Assembly: GCF_030159795.1 (NCBI RefSeq)
Contig: NZ_BSND01000004.1
Location: forward strand, 372,001 to 436,000
Direction: 5' to 3'
DNA from: Methylophaga thalassica
GTDB lineage: Bacteria; Pseudomonadota; Gammaproteobacteria; Nitrosococcales; Methylophagaceae
DNA length: 64,000 nucleotides
Shown here: one piece after another, positions 10,801 through 20,472 of the stretch
Layout of the letters: each line of letters starts with the position of its first letter
Position numbering within the stretch: position 1 is the stretch's first letter
The notes under the pieces: generated by a model
Seen by the model: the letters and a program-made list of their open reading frames with translations, nothing else
Database searches by the model: none
Told to the model about the DNA's origin: nothing
Position numbers and translations under genes: made by a program

Positions 10801-11708
10801 GCCGTAGGATGGTTATGCGTTTCCACTTTCATCAGGATGTGCTGAACTTCACCTTCATAATGATAATGGCCAGTCGCCATGTCCACCTGAAACCGATGAC
10901 TTCTTGGGCCTTCAATTACAGATGAGTTGTCACTATAGGCTTTCACAACCCCTTCCGGATGAAGATCATGGGTGTTGCGGATCATATTGAATAAGGTATG
11001 AGGCTGGGTCTCGCCATCAATGATCCAGTCAGCACGGAAAATTTTATGACGACAATGCTCTGAGTTCGCCTGAGCAAACATCATTAATTCAATATCGTTG
11101 GGATTACGGTCTAATAAGGTGAAGTTTTCAAAAAGATAATCAATTTCATCTTCGGCTAAAGCCAGGCCCATTTGCTGATTAGCCAGCACCAATGCTTCAC
11201 GGCCACCATTGAGAATATCGACACTGACTAATGAACGTGACTCACCATGCATGAATAAACGATCGGTTTCATCCACACTTTCAAACACCGTCTCGATCAT
11301 ACGGTCATGTAAGAAACTAGCAACGCGATTTTTCTGGTGTTGACTGAGTGTTTCGGAAGCTTCAATAAAAAAGGCAACACCCCGCTCCACTCGTTCAACA
11401 TTTTTCACACCACTATTGATGGTGATATCGGTGGCTTTGCTCGACCAGGGTGAAATTGTGCCAGGTCTCGGCGTCACCAGAAAAAAGCTTTCATTGTCTT
11501 TTGCTTCGCTTTCGCGCGCTTCTGCTTCAAGCAGTGTTTCAAGAATCTGATGCTCCGCCGAAGGCAAAATACATTCATCATCAATTTCAATAAAATAACG
11601 AAACTCTGTTCTAACAGCCGTAACAACAGGCACTTCAGCCTGAATGCTGTTTAGTAATTTCTCCAGACGGAAAGCAGAAAAAGCCGGGCGGCCAATCAAT
11701 TGCAGCAT
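7824..11708 (-). CDS. purL: phosphoribosylformylglycinamidine synthase, large fused form
   Basis: Fourth step of de novo purine synthesis: converts FGAR, glutamine and ATP to FGAM. At 1294 aa it is the large single-chain form of gammaproteobacteria and eukaryotes, not the split PurS/PurL/PurQ form. The N-terminal region, the linker (HCRHKIF), two AIRS-like ATP-binding halves, and a C-terminal glutaminase domain are all present. The glutaminase nucleophile Cys lies in GVCNGCQML, and its His/Glu partners lie in PHPERV near the C-terminus. It ends at a shared terminator and is transcribed alone. No frameshift is seen. Confidence 0.98.
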   Translation of the reverse strand: MLQLIGRPAFSAFRLEKLLNSIQAEVPVVTAVRTEFRYFIEIDDECILPSAEHQILETLLEAEARESEAKDNESFFLVTPRPGTISPWSSKATDITINSGVKNVERVERGVAFFIEASETLSQHQKNRVASFLHDRMIETVFESVDETDRLFMHGESRSLVSVDILNGGREALVLANQQMGLALAEDEIDYLFENFTLLDRNPNDIELMMFAQANSEHCRHKIFRADWIIDGETQPHTLFNMIRNTHDLHPEGVVKAYSDNSSVIEGPRSHRFQVDMATGHYHYEGEVQHILMKVETHNHPTAISPFPGASTGAGGEIRDEGATGRGSKPKAGLTGFSVSNLEIPGFEQPWETPYGKPARMASAREIMIDGPLGGAAFNNEFGRPNLCGYFRTYEVQVPTDNGFEVRGYHKPIMVAGGMGSIRPQHVEKGIMDPGVQLIVLGGPAMLIGLGGSAASSVNSGASDEGLDFASVQRGNPEMERRCQEVIDRCVALGEQNPIIAIHDVGAGGLSNAFPELVDDSGRGGRFELRVIPNDEPSMSPMEIWCNESQERYVLGVHPDRIDEFKAICERERCPWAVVGETTEEEHLLLGDADNETSPIDMPLSLLLGKPPKMLREVKHIKQSYPELDFEGVSARDALERVLKLPTVASKNFLITIGDRSVTGLVARDQMVGPWQVPVADCAVTLADHHDVLGEAMSMGERAPIALINAAASGRIAVGEAITNIAAAKIDKLGDIKLSANWMAACGHPGEDALLYDTVKAIGMELCPELGIAIPVGKDSLSMKTVWDEKGQTKAVTSPLSLIISAFAPVTDASCTSTPQLRTDLGETDLIYIDLGQNKNRLGGSALAQVFSQVGTTAPDIDDAVHLKNFFNAIQRLKNEELLLSYHDRGDGGLAVTLAEMAFAGHCGLDIHLNGLGDALSVLFNEELGAVIQVPHADLNHVMNILKDYNLTSMSFAIGKVTEQQQIRIHVEKELVIDESRVTLQRFWAETSYQMQALRDNPDCARQEFDALLDENDPGLFTKPSFNPAENIASSLIVSGHRPKVAILREQGVNGQVEMAASFDHAGFNAIDVHMSDVLEGRIELTDFVGLVACGGFSYGDVLGAGRGWASTILHNDRARQQFTDFFHRPDTFALGVCNGCQMLSQLKELIPGSDHWPRFSRNTSEQFEARFSLVEIVESPSILLKGMAGSVMPIAVAHGEGRVDYSETGSEQQAIVAMRYVDHYGQPTESYPMNPNGSVGGVTALTTDDGRVTIMMPHPERVTRTVQHSWHPDDWGKDGPWARLFQNARCWVN

Positions 11709-11793
11709 GCGGATCCCAATTCAAGATAAACTAAAGCGATAATGATACTTTATGTAAGGTTTAACGCCCAAATAAAATCCGCTGGAAATCATA

Positions 11794-12219
11794 ATGAGTG
11801 TAGCTGTTCACAATCGACCGGGGCCAATTCGTCAATTAATGGCGATGGTATACGACTTCTTACTTTTACTATCCGCCTTATTATTCGCTGCTATTATTCC
11901 GGTTGCGCTAAATGGTGGTGAGGCTATTACACCGGGCAATGTGTTTTTTTTAATATATTTACTGTCAGTGTGTTTTTTATTCTATGGCTGGTTCTGGACT
12001 CATGGAGGACAAACCCTCGGTATGCGAGCATGGAAAATAAAACTTATTAGCTTGACTACACCGTCAATCTCCTGGAAACAGGCAGCCATACGTTTTAGTT
12101 TAGGAGTTCTATCCTGGCTCTGTCTGGGCTTGGGATTCTGGTGGCAATGGCTAAGTAAAGATAAACAAAGCTGGTATAACCAAGTAGCGAAAACCTCTCT
12201 TATTTTTATCAAAGAATGA
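11794..12219 (+). CDS. RDD family membrane protein
   Basis: A small inner-membrane protein of 141 aa with about three hydrophobic helices (roughly residues 16-38, 47-68 and 105-125). Arg and Asp residues in and around the first helix and the WFWTHGGQTLGMRAWKIKL stretch are typical of the RDD domain. The molecular function of most RDD proteins is unknown. It is transcribed divergently from purL with 85 bases between them. Confidence 0.8.
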   Translation: MSVAVHNRPGPIRQLMAMVYDFLLLLSALLFAAIIPVALNGGEAITPGNVFFLIYLLSVCFLFYGWFWTHGGQTLGMRAWKIKLISLTTPSISWKQAAIRFSLGVLSWLCLGLGFWWQWLSKDKQSWYNQVAKTSLIFIKE

Positions 12220-12307
12220 GTTGAACAACATAAAGTTGTTTTTAGCATGGCTTTTTTTTGTATTCATGCCTAGAATTGGGTTCAACACAGCTTAAGGAAC
12301 AAGGCTG

Positions 12308-12736
12308 ATGACATGGATAAGCATCAGAATCCTCATCACTTTATTGTTTCTGGTATCGCAAGATCTACCAGCTCAAAATGTTATTGCCAACGTTCAGGTT
12401 GAGACCAAGCAATTAAGCAAAACCACTGCTCGCTCGATCTTTGCCATGCGAGTTCATCAATGGCCTGATGGCACACCAATCAAAGTCTTCGTTTTTCAAG
12501 ATCAAAACCCCACGCATAATGAGTTTTGTAAGTCTATATTGGGCATGTTTCCATACCAGCTCAGACGAATTTGGGATCGGCAGGTTTTTTCAGGAACAGG
12601 CGCTGCTCCCGTAGTCGTTAACTCCGAACAGGAAATGCTTAATGCTGTTGCCAGTACGGAAGGGGCAATTGGCTATATCAGTCTGGACAGCGCTGATACA
12701 CACGAAGGTATTCAAATGATTAAGGTGGACTTATGA
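12308..12736 (+). CDS. phosphate-binding-protein-like periplasmic protein
   Basis: A secreted protein of 142 aa resembling a truncated PstS-type substrate-binding domain. A signal peptide covers about residues 1-23. The visible similarity is in TARSIFAMRVHQWPDGTPIKVFVFQDQ and in the ending STEGAIGYISLDSA, both characteristic of phosphate-ABC-transporter-like binding proteins. It is half the usual length, so it is one lobe or a small dedicated sensor protein. Its stop overlaps the start of the next gene (ATGA), and there is no ABC permease or ATPase nearby, which suggests sensing rather than import. The ligand is inferred only. Confidence 0.72.
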   Translation: MTWISIRILITLLFLVSQDLPAQNVIANVQVETKQLSKTTARSIFAMRVHQWPDGTPIKVFVFQDQNPTHNEFCKSILGMFPYQLRRIWDRQVFSGTGAAPVVVNSEQEMLNAVASTEGAIGYISLDSADTHEGIQMIKVDL

Positions 12737-13980
12737 GAGTAATACTACTATCCATCTTTCTCAGCATATCAACAGCTGCGTTTGCTGATGATGATACACC
12801 TTGGTTTGAACGGATCGTGTTACACGGTTTTGCATCGCAAGGGTACATACATACTACCGACAATCATTTTTTTGGTCCGAGTGATGAGGGTAGTTTTGAA
12901 TTCACTGAAGTCGGCATCAATGGCAGCTTGAGTCTCAATCCCAAACTCAGGCTATCTGCCCAACTATTATCCAGACAAGCAGGTAGATTTGATAACGGCT
13001 CACCACGACTTGATTATGGCTTAATTGATATTTCCCTGTATTCCAATACTACCTACTCTTCTGGACTCTACATCGGCAGAATCAAAAACGAAATTGGTTT
13101 GTATAACGAAACGCGAGATGTCGCTCATACAAGAAGCGCTATATTTCTTCCTCAAGTGATCTATTTCGATAAAGTCAGAAACACCATTATGGCAGCCGAT
13201 GGCGTGCACTTTTATAACAACCTTGATCTAGATAGCGGTACACTTTTTATGGAAGTAGGCACAGGCTATACCTTGGCAGATAAAAATGTTGAATATGCCT
13301 ATATGGGTGATGACTGGGCAGGCTCTATCCACAACGATAAATTGGGTATCTTCGGAAAACTCCTTTATGAGCATAATGGCGGGCAATGGATATATTCAAT
13401 CACTGGGACAAGAGTCACGCTCGATTTTGATGCTGGTGCGAGTGACCGTGTGCCCTTTCCTTCTGGTCCGGGAATGAATTCAGGCGAAATTGAAATCGAT
13501 TATACCGTTCTCTCAGGTCAATATAACGGTGAGAAATGGCAGTTTACCAGTGAGGTTGCCTTTGAAAATGTTGATTATATTGATATCGGTGGTCCAGTAT
13601 CACAGATGAATATTAATTCCATTGGTTATTACTTACAGGCAAATTACAACTTTACGCCTGCATGGCAAGCATTCATCCGTTATGAAGAATTCCAGCTAAA
13701 CAAACACGACTGGAACGGGAAAAAAGCAGCAAGACAAAACCGCATAAATAGTCAGCAACTGGCTGCAAATGGGATCAATCGCGCGCCCGTTCCAGCTCAT
13801 GAATATTATTCAAAAAGTTGGGTGTTAGGTGGACGCTGGCATATTTCACAAAACTTAATGCTTCGGACCGAGTATCACATTGTGGAGGGCGTAGCGACAC
13901 TATCACCGCGAGAAAACGACGTGACAGATACCCATAAGAGCTGGGATATGTTTGCTGTATCTCTGTCATATCGGTTCTAG
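12733..13980 (+). CDS. outer-membrane beta-barrel, porin-like protein
   Basis: Signal peptide (about residues 1-18, ending in AFA), followed by alternating aromatic and polar strands typical of a beta-barrel. The C-terminus is aromatic (SLSYRF), as expected for BAM recognition. At 415 aa it matches 16-strand porins and OprO/P-like or uncharacterised porin families; I cannot assign specificity. The start codon overlaps the previous stop, and a good ribosome-binding site (AAGGTGG) lies inside the previous gene, so translation is probably coupled. It is followed directly by a cyclic di-GMP sensor gene. Confidence 0.78.
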   Translation: MRVILLSIFLSISTAAFADDDTPWFERIVLHGFASQGYIHTTDNHFFGPSDEGSFEFTEVGINGSLSLNPKLRLSAQLLSRQAGRFDNGSPRLDYGLIDISLYSNTTYSSGLYIGRIKNEIGLYNETRDVAHTRSAIFLPQVIYFDKVRNTIMAADGVHFYNNLDLDSGTLFMEVGTGYTLADKNVEYAYMGDDWAGSIHNDKLGIFGKLLYEHNGGQWIYSITGTRVTLDFDAGASDRVPFPSGPGMNSGEIEIDYTVLSGQYNGEKWQFTSEVAFENVDYIDIGGPVSQMNINSIGYYLQANYNFTPAWQAFIRYEEFQLNKHDWNGKKAARQNRINSQQLAANGINRAPVPAHEYYSKSWVLGGRWHISQNLMLRTEYHIVEGVATLSPRENDVTDTHKSWDMFAVSLSYRF

Positions 13981-16820
13981 TGCTACTGATGAATACTAGT
14001 AATACATTTTTAAGTATTCGGTGGAAAGCTGGTCTATTTTTCAGTTCTATTCTATTGATTTTTCTGTTGATTTTTCATGTCATTATTTACTGGAATGTTC
14101 AGCAAAAATTTGTTTTTTTTCGTTCTCAGTTACAGGAGCAATATCATCAACAGCTACTCGGACAAATCACGACCACACGAGATCAGCTACAACGACTTGC
14201 TGAGTTGCTTATTTCACCTGATACCACGCAACAAGCAGCATCAGGAAAACACAAAGATATTTTAGAGCGTATTCAGCGTTACCGGAGTGACCTTGAATTG
14301 AACTGGGATGTTTCCCAAGTACAATTGTTTGACAGTACTGGCCGAAACTTAGGTGGATGGGGTCCGCCCACACCAAAATTCATAAAATCGATTATTACAC
14401 TCACCGCAGAAACTGAACTCGCTCAGAATCAACTCAACTGCGAAGTCAGTTGCAAACAATACCTTTTATTACCTATTCTGGCGGATAACACGACTAATCA
14501 TGTCTTAGTGCTGGGCTATAATCTGACGCAATCATTGTTAGATTTTCAGGCACAAACGGGTGCCGATATTGCCATTATTTCTGATCAGTCCAACACACAG
14601 GAGTTACGTCAAGCTGATACATCGCTCTGGGAGCGTCATCTCAATGTACTCACTTCCTTCAATAGCAATATCGCTTATTTAAGATATCTAGCAAAACATT
14701 ATCGTTATCAAGACATTGATCACGATAAATTGATCTTACGCGATTCGAATTTACCGGTTGAATTTCAATTTGTTAAGCTCAAACAAGTGAGCAATGTTGT
14801 ACTGGTGATAATCGATAATATCGCTAATCAGCAACATGAGCTTAGCAGCCTTACTTATAGGACCATTGCCTGGTCACTTATTGGCTTAATCGCCATTGGT
14901 GGCAGTCTATTCTTACTATTATCAGCGCCACTGAGGCGATTATCAGCAGTCTCCAAAGCCCTGCCTCTTCTCGCCGAGAAGAAATACCTTGAAGTCAGAA
15001 ATATGCTGAATCATACATTGCCAAGACGTTACATTGATGAGCTGAATATCCTTGAACAGTCTGCCGTAGTACTTTCAGAACAACTGGAAGATCTGGAAAG
15101 CTCTGTTAACAAGCAGACAGATTCACTCAATAAGCGGACGCAAGAGCTGATACAAGAAAGGGACTTTGTCAGTAATCTGATAGACACAGCCCAGTTAATT
15201 ATTATTACATTGGATAAAAATCACTGTATCTCGAGCTTCAATGAACTTGCGACCCGCATCACCGGCTATCAAGCAAGTGACGTATTAAATCAGTCATTTG
15301 AACAATTTTTTCATCCCTCTGATTGGCAGAGGGTCGATCAATCACTTAAGCAACTGTCCGATCACGGTGAAAAGATAGTTCACATGGAATCCGACATTCT
15401 CTCAACTGATGGACAGAGCCATACTATCTCTTGGATACATTCCAATTTTCGAGTGCCCACAAATAATGCTGTGATTCTCTCAGTAGGCATCGATATAACA
15501 GAAAAAAAACAAAATGAGACTGAGTTACGCTGGCTTGCAACTCATGACCCACTAACTGAACTCTATAATCGAAAAAAACTTAAGAATCAGTTTGAACATA
15601 TTCTCAAACAAGCTATTTTCAATGAGCAACAAGGTATTTTGCTGGTGCTTGATTTGGATCATTTCAAAGATATCAATGACAGTTGTGGTCATAATATTGG
15701 TGACCAATTACTCAAGAATGTAGCAAGAGCACTGACAGAGGTCAGTCGTGATAAAGATGTATTAGCGCGATTAGGCGGTGATGAATTTGCCATCATTTTG
15801 CCTGAAACTGATTTAAATACTGCTATTATTCTGTGTGAACAAATCAGTGCAAGATTACATACTCTACACTTTGAATTTGAACAAGTTCGCTATAGCATTT
15901 CTTCCAGTATCGGCATCGTGCCTTTTCCACTCAATGAGTTCAATGTGGATCGTCTCTTAAGCAGTGCAGATTTGGCGATGTATCAAGCAAAGTCACATGG
16001 TAAAGATACATGGCGGCTGTTTACCCATGACGACATGCTAGGAAAACAACTCCAGGAACGTATGCGTTGGAAACAGAAAATTGAAGATGCATTGTCAGAC
16101 GACCGTTTTATACTCTATTTCCAACCTATCATGCAGATTCAAACCCAAGCGGTGAGCCATTATGAAGTGCTGCTACGCATGTTAGATGAGGATGGTGAAG
16201 TACACAGTCCAGGCATGTTTATTGAAATTGCTGAACAATCAGGCTTAATCCACCGAATCGATCACTATGTATTAGAAAAAGGCATTGCCAAACTAGCGGA
16301 TCTGGAACATCAAGGCATAAACATCACTTTATCATTGAACTTATCTGCCCACGCAATGCTTGATGCTGATCTTATACCGCTGCTAAAACACCTTTTAGGA
16401 CAATATAATGCCAGTCCAGATCATTTATTATTTGAATTGACAGAAACGGCAGCCGTCGCTGATATTAATCAAGCAAGACTATTGATGAGCGAAATGCGTG
16501 ATTTAGGTTGTCGATTCTCTATAGATGACTTCGGCTCTGGCTTTGCCTCATTCCGTTATTTGCGAGAACTACCTGTTGATATGGTGAAAATTGATGGCAT
16601 GTTTATCACCCATATCACAGAAAATAATGATGACAAGCTATTTGTCGAAGCCTTGGTTTCTGTAGCTAAAGGCATGGGCAAAAATACGGTGGCTGAGTTT
16701 GTTGAGAGTGCTGAGATTCTTGAAGTTTTGGCTGAACTTGGTGTCGATTATGCTCAGGGATATTACATTGGTAAGCCCCAGCCAACGTTACTTGATGGCC
16801 CGATAACATTCATTCAGTGA
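13980..16820 (+). CDS. membrane PAS-GGDEF-EAL cyclic di-GMP enzyme
   Basis: A 946-aa bifunctional-type cyclic di-GMP protein. A membrane helix at about residues 14-35 and another at about 293-316 enclose a periplasmic sensor domain. A coiled coil, a PAS domain (about 395-510), a GGDEF domain (RLGGDEF intact) and a C-terminal EAL domain follow. The EAL signature is EVLLR; downstream catalytic motifs (ELTE, DDFGSG, the Lys in VKIDG, AEFVE, QGYYIGKP) look intact, so phosphodiesterase activity is plausible. The GTG start shares one base with the porin stop; an ATG nine bases on (13989) is equally possible. Genomic coupling suggests it reads the state of the two upstream envelope proteins. Confidence 0.9.
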   Translation: MLLMNTSNTFLSIRWKAGLFFSSILLIFLLIFHVIIYWNVQQKFVFFRSQLQEQYHQQLLGQITTTRDQLQRLAELLISPDTTQQAASGKHKDILERIQRYRSDLELNWDVSQVQLFDSTGRNLGGWGPPTPKFIKSIITLTAETELAQNQLNCEVSCKQYLLLPILADNTTNHVLVLGYNLTQSLLDFQAQTGADIAIISDQSNTQELRQADTSLWERHLNVLTSFNSNIAYLRYLAKHYRYQDIDHDKLILRDSNLPVEFQFVKLKQVSNVVLVIIDNIANQQHELSSLTYRTIAWSLIGLIAIGGSLFLLLSAPLRRLSAVSKALPLLAEKKYLEVRNMLNHTLPRRYIDELNILEQSAVVLSEQLEDLESSVNKQTDSLNKRTQELIQERDFVSNLIDTAQLIIITLDKNHCISSFNELATRITGYQASDVLNQSFEQFFHPSDWQRVDQSLKQLSDHGEKIVHMESDILSTDGQSHTISWIHSNFRVPTNNAVILSVGIDITEKKQNETELRWLATHDPLTELYNRKKLKNQFEHILKQAIFNEQQGILLVLDLDHFKDINDSCGHNIGDQLLKNVARALTEVSRDKDVLARLGGDEFAIILPETDLNTAIILCEQISARLHTLHFEFEQVRYSISSSIGIVPFPLNEFNVDRLLSSADLAMYQAKSHGKDTWRLFTHDDMLGKQLQERMRWKQKIEDALSDDRFILYFQPIMQIQTQAVSHYEVLLRMLDEDGEVHSPGMFIEIAEQSGLIHRIDHYVLEKGIAKLADLEHQGINITLSLNLSAHAMLDADLIPLLKHLLGQYNASPDHLLFELTETAAVADINQARLLMSEMRDLGCRFSIDDFGSGFASFRYLRELPVDMVKIDGMFITHITENNDDKLFVEALVSVAKGMGKNTVAEFVESAEILEVLAELGVDYAQGYYIGKPQPTLLDGPITFIQ

Positions 16821-17038
16821 GTCAAGCGTGTTATACCTATCAGTTTATTATTGTCGTCAAACTCCATGGAAAACAAACCATTCACGCCTCTGCTATCAAC
16901 GAACTGACGAATATGTTCAGCAGGGAAACTTAATCTTTGTCCCGTTTCAGCTGTAACGATCACCGCTTTGGCCATACCTTGATAATAACGAAGCGCTTGT
17001 TCAGGAGTAAGATTCATTCGAAAGCGTAATCTGGTCAT
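16814..17038 (-). CDS. DUF2835 family protein
   Basis: A small cytoplasmic protein of 74 aa. The pattern from YYQGMAKAVIVTAETGQRLSFPAEHIRQFV to the GLFSMEFDDNNKLIG ending is characteristic of the DUF2835 family found in gammaproteobacteria; its function is unknown. Its stop region overlaps the end of the convergent GGDEF-EAL gene by seven bases. The next gene upstream, the HIT protein, ends 12 bases before it, so they may share a transcript. Confidence 0.8.
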   Translation of the reverse strand: MTRLRFRMNLTPEQALRYYQGMAKAVIVTAETGQRLSFPAEHIRQFVDSRGVNGLFSMEFDDNNKLIGITRLTH

Positions 17039-17050
17039 CGCTATTTTCTT

Positions 17051-17464
17051 CTAGAATAAATAGTCACCTAAAGCCTGCGTCAATTGTGACAACATAGCTT
17101 TCTTTGCAATCTCAGAATAGGGCTCTGCCTGGCCTATACCCCAGACAGGCTTCGGCCAAGTGGCATCCGTTTTAAAGCGAGCAATATGATGAATATGCAG
17201 TTGTTCAACCATGTTCCCTAAAGCTGCAATATTCATTTTAGCGGCTGAAAATAAACCCGACATCGCCTTGCTCACAAAACTGGATTCGATCAACAAACGC
17301 TGCTGCTCTTGCTCAGTAAGCTGATAAATCTCAGCTTTATTTTCACGTTTTGGCACCAGTATCAACCATGGATAGCGCATATCGTTCATTAACAACACTT
17401 CGCACAGTTCAAACTCACCAATCCGGATAGTATCTTGTTTTAATTGTGGATGAAGCTCATACAT
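17051..17464 (-). CDS. HIT family protein
   Basis: Histidine-triad superfamily protein of 137 aa, probably a nucleotide hydrolase or transferase acting on dinucleoside polyphosphates or AMP conjugates. The triad region reads QLHIHHIARF, so the pattern is His-x-His-His rather than the textbook His-x-His-x-His. The motif TWPKPVWG following it is typical of a proteobacterial HIT subgroup. The start codon lies two bases after the pepN stop, so the two genes are very probably cotranscribed. Confidence 0.87.
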   Translation of the reverse strand: MYELHPQLKQDTIRIGEFELCEVLLMNDMRYPWLILVPKRENKAEIYQLTEQEQQRLLIESSFVSKAMSGLFSAAKMNIAALGNMVEQLHIHHIARFKTDATWPKPVWGIGQAEPYSEIAKKAMLSQLTQALGDYLF

Positions 17465-17466
17465 TA

Positions 17467-20127
17467 TTATGCTGCCAGATATTTTGTGACGATTTCATAA
17501 ACATCGGCTGATAAGTCTTTTTGCGTAGCAATCTGTTCTAATGACGCTTTCATTAATTCTTGACGCTCAAGATCATAACGACGCCATGAATTTAACGCGC
17601 CGAGCATTCTTGCTGCAACTTGAGGATTGAGCTTATCTAACACTAATATTTGCTCTGCCAGGAATCGATAGCCAGAACCATCTTTCGCGTGAAAATGGAC
17701 AGGGTTATTGCGGCAAAACTGGCCAATTAACGCACGAACATTATTTGGATTTTTAATATTAAATGCTTCATGCTTCATCAACGCTTTAACACGTAACAAG
17801 GTATCAGGTAGTTTCGATACAGCTTGCACCGATAACCATTTATCAACTACTTGACGATCATGTTTCCATTGCTCATAAAACGCACGTAATGCGTGTTCGC
17901 GTTCTGGTCCAGCCTGATCGACCATCAAACGTAAGCCAGCCAATAATTCTGTCATATTGTCAGTCACTTTCATCTGACGCAGACAGCGTTGCATTTGTAG
18001 CGGATCATCGGTGGCGGCCAAATAGGATAAACATAGATTTTTAAGACTACGTGCAGCCATATCTTCTGCATTGAACTGATATTTTTTCTGTTTACTCAGA
18101 CTTTCATAACGTGCATTGAATAATGGTTTCAGTGATATGGCAATCTGTCGTTTTGCAAATTCTCTAGCCTGATGAATGCCATCTACATCAGCTACAGGCA
18201 TCTGTGCAGCCAAATAGTTTTCCGTTGGCAGAGTCAACATTTTTGCCACAAGTGCTGGATCTAACTGTTCGTCATTCAAGACGGCTTCAAGCTGTGACAG
18301 CAATAATGGTGATAAGGCTAATGTATTCTGCTTTTGGATATCATCAACAATTTCCAACAACACATTAATCATTAATTGCTGACCAGCATCCCAACGATTA
18401 AAGCTGTCGGTGTCACGGCCCATTAAGAAGGCTAATTGCTTATTTGTTAAGTCATACTTGAGTTTTACCGGAGCCGAAAATCCGCGTAACACTGATGCAA
18501 CAGGCTCTTCAGAAACATGGATAAACTCAAACGTCTGCTCTGTTTCTGTCAATGACAAAACACGCGTATCACCATCATAGGGGGTTACCTCTTCCGCTAA
18601 CTGCATTGGCATATTATTGCCATCACTATCCAGTAAGCCCACAGCAACAGGAATATGGAAATTTAACTTATTCTCTTGCCCTGGTGTAGCTGGGCAGGAT
18701 TGGCGGAGGATAAGGCTGAAACGTTGTTGCACAGGATCGTAGTGTGTCTTGACCGATAGCTCAGGCGTACCAGCTTGTTCATACCAGCGTTTAAACTGAC
18801 TTAAATCAACACTATTGGCGTCTTCAATCGCTTTGACAAAATCATCGGTGGTGACGGCTTGACCATCATGTCTATCAAAGTAAAGATCTGTTCCTTTTCT
18901 AAAACCTTCGTCGCCAACCAATGTTTTAATCATACGGACGACTTCAGCGCCTTTCTCATAAATCGTCACCGTATAAAAGTTACTGATTTCAATGTATGAA
19001 TCAGGTCTTACAGGGTGTGCCATTGGGCCAGCATCTTCAGCAAACTGCATACTGCGTAGGCCATTCACATCATCAATACGCTGTACCGCCGCTGAGTTCA
19101 AATCAGCACTAAAACTCTGATCACGCATGACAGTAAAGCCTTCTTTCAGACTTAACTGAAACCAATCCCGACAAGTAACACGATTGCCAGACCAGTTATG
19201 GAAATATTCATGGGCAACGATACTCTGAATCGTATAAAAATCATCATCTGTCGCTGTTTCTGGTGTGGCTAATACACAAGCGGCATTGAAGATATTCAAG
19301 CCTTTGTTTTCCATAGCCCCCATATTGAAGTCGTTAACGGCCACAATCATGAATACATCTAGATCATATTCACGGCCATAGACCTCTTCATCCCATTTCA
19401 TTGATTGTTTTAACGACACTAATGCATGGTCACATTTATGTTTATTCTCAGGATCAACGTAGATGCGTAATGTGACATCGCGACCGTTCATGGTTCTGAA
19501 GTGATCTTGCTGACAATATAAGTCACCAGCAACCAGCGCAAATAAATAACTCGGCTTGGGATGAGGATCATGCCAGCGCACCCAATGACGACCATCATTA
19601 AACTGGCCCTGTTCTTCCAGGTTACCGTTCGATAACATCACCGGCCACTGTTTTGCATCGGCAACAATCGTCACTGTAAATACCGTCATTACATCCGGAC
19701 GATCAGGGTAATAGGTAATCCGTCTAAACCCTTCCGCCTCACACTGAGTGCACAATAAACGTCCAGAATGATATAAGCCTTCCAACGCAGTGTTCTGATC
19801 GGGATGTATCTCGGTAATAATTTCTAATTCAAACTGTTCAGGCACCTCTGCAATAGTCAGTGACTTGCTGTTGACCTCATACTCACTATCAGAAAGTAAT
19901 TTTCCATCCAATTTTATACTAATCAAATCCAGTGACTCACCATCGAGCACACACTCACCAGCAGATGATTCCGGGTTAAGCCGCATTTTTAACGTGCTGA
20001 TAACCCTTGTTTTTGATTTATCCAAATCAAAATGAAGTAATGCCTCATCCACCAGATAACGAGGCACCTGATAGTTGGCTAATAAGGTCATTTTTGGTGA
20101 CTGTTCCACGTTAGAAAGATCCATCAT
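17467..20127 (-). CDS. pepN: aminopeptidase N (M1 zinc metallopeptidase)
   Basis: Cleaves N-terminal residues from peptides in the cytoplasm during protein turnover. It is full length at 886 aa. The M1 motifs are present: the exopeptidase signature GAMEN, the zinc motif HEYFH (HExxH) about 40 residues later, and the downstream Glu ligand in LKEGFTV. The C-terminal helical domain is complete. Two adjacent ATGs (20127 and 20124) are possible starts. It lies ahead of the HIT and DUF2835 genes in a leftward unit. Confidence 0.97.
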   Translation of the reverse strand: MMDLSNVEQSPKMTLLANYQVPRYLVDEALLHFDLDKSKTRVISTLKMRLNPESSAGECVLDGESLDLISIKLDGKLLSDSEYEVNSKSLTIAEVPEQFELEIITEIHPDQNTALEGLYHSGRLLCTQCEAEGFRRITYYPDRPDVMTVFTVTIVADAKQWPVMLSNGNLEEQGQFNDGRHWVRWHDPHPKPSYLFALVAGDLYCQQDHFRTMNGRDVTLRIYVDPENKHKCDHALVSLKQSMKWDEEVYGREYDLDVFMIVAVNDFNMGAMENKGLNIFNAACVLATPETATDDDFYTIQSIVAHEYFHNWSGNRVTCRDWFQLSLKEGFTVMRDQSFSADLNSAAVQRIDDVNGLRSMQFAEDAGPMAHPVRPDSYIEISNFYTVTIYEKGAEVVRMIKTLVGDEGFRKGTDLYFDRHDGQAVTTDDFVKAIEDANSVDLSQFKRWYEQAGTPELSVKTHYDPVQQRFSLILRQSCPATPGQENKLNFHIPVAVGLLDSDGNNMPMQLAEEVTPYDGDTRVLSLTETEQTFEFIHVSEEPVASVLRGFSAPVKLKYDLTNKQLAFLMGRDTDSFNRWDAGQQLMINVLLEIVDDIQKQNTLALSPLLLSQLEAVLNDEQLDPALVAKMLTLPTENYLAAQMPVADVDGIHQAREFAKRQIAISLKPLFNARYESLSKQKKYQFNAEDMAARSLKNLCLSYLAATDDPLQMQRCLRQMKVTDNMTELLAGLRLMVDQAGPEREHALRAFYEQWKHDRQVVDKWLSVQAVSKLPDTLLRVKALMKHEAFNIKNPNNVRALIGQFCRNNPVHFHAKDGSGYRFLAEQILVLDKLNPQVAARMLGALNSWRRYDLERQELMKASLEQIATQKDLSADVYEIVTKYLAA

Positions 20128-20136
20128 ATTTCTCTA

Positions 20137-20469
20137 TTAAAAGTCGTCTAGTGTTTTTACAGACCAGACTTCGTACGCCGGGGTTTCATAAGGATGTGCA
20201 GAAATTAAGGCTTGCAATATAGGCTTTATCTTTTGGCTGGGACAAACGGTTTCTATCCGGAACTCAGGTACATATTCCACCTGACCTTGTTGGCCGATAT
20301 AAGGTTGGCTTCCAGCTAGAGGACGAAACTGCCCCATTCCTTGCGATTCCCAGCAACAGGAATCATAACCATCATATTGTCCGGCTCCCACAGCAAAAAT
20401 TGCCTGTTTAACCACTTCTTTGTGAGATTCAGGGACAAAAAAAACCAGTTTTAATAATGTGTCCGCCAT
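20137..20469 (-). CDS. stand-alone NIF3-type (YqfO) domain protein
   Basis: A protein of 110 aa matching the small domain found inserted in bacterial NIF3-family proteins, here on its own. The motifs LVFFVPESHKEVVKQAIFAVGAGQ, YDSCCW, GQFRP and AHPYETPAYEV are characteristic. Function is unknown; the fold is related to CutA/PII-like trimers. The ATG at 20469 is preferred over a TTG one codon upstream. It starts three bases after the WD40 gene stop. Confidence 0.82.
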   Translation of the reverse strand: MADTLLKLVFFVPESHKEVVKQAIFAVGAGQYDGYDSCCWESQGMGQFRPLAGSQPYIGQQGQVEYVPEFRIETVCPSQKIKPILQALISAHPYETPAYEVWSVKTLDDF

Positions 20470-20472
20470 CAA

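Noticed and set aside
13980-16820. Degenerate EAL domain
   Set aside because: EVLLR replaces EALLR, but Val is a common variant and the other catalytic motifs are intact, so inactivity cannot be claimed.
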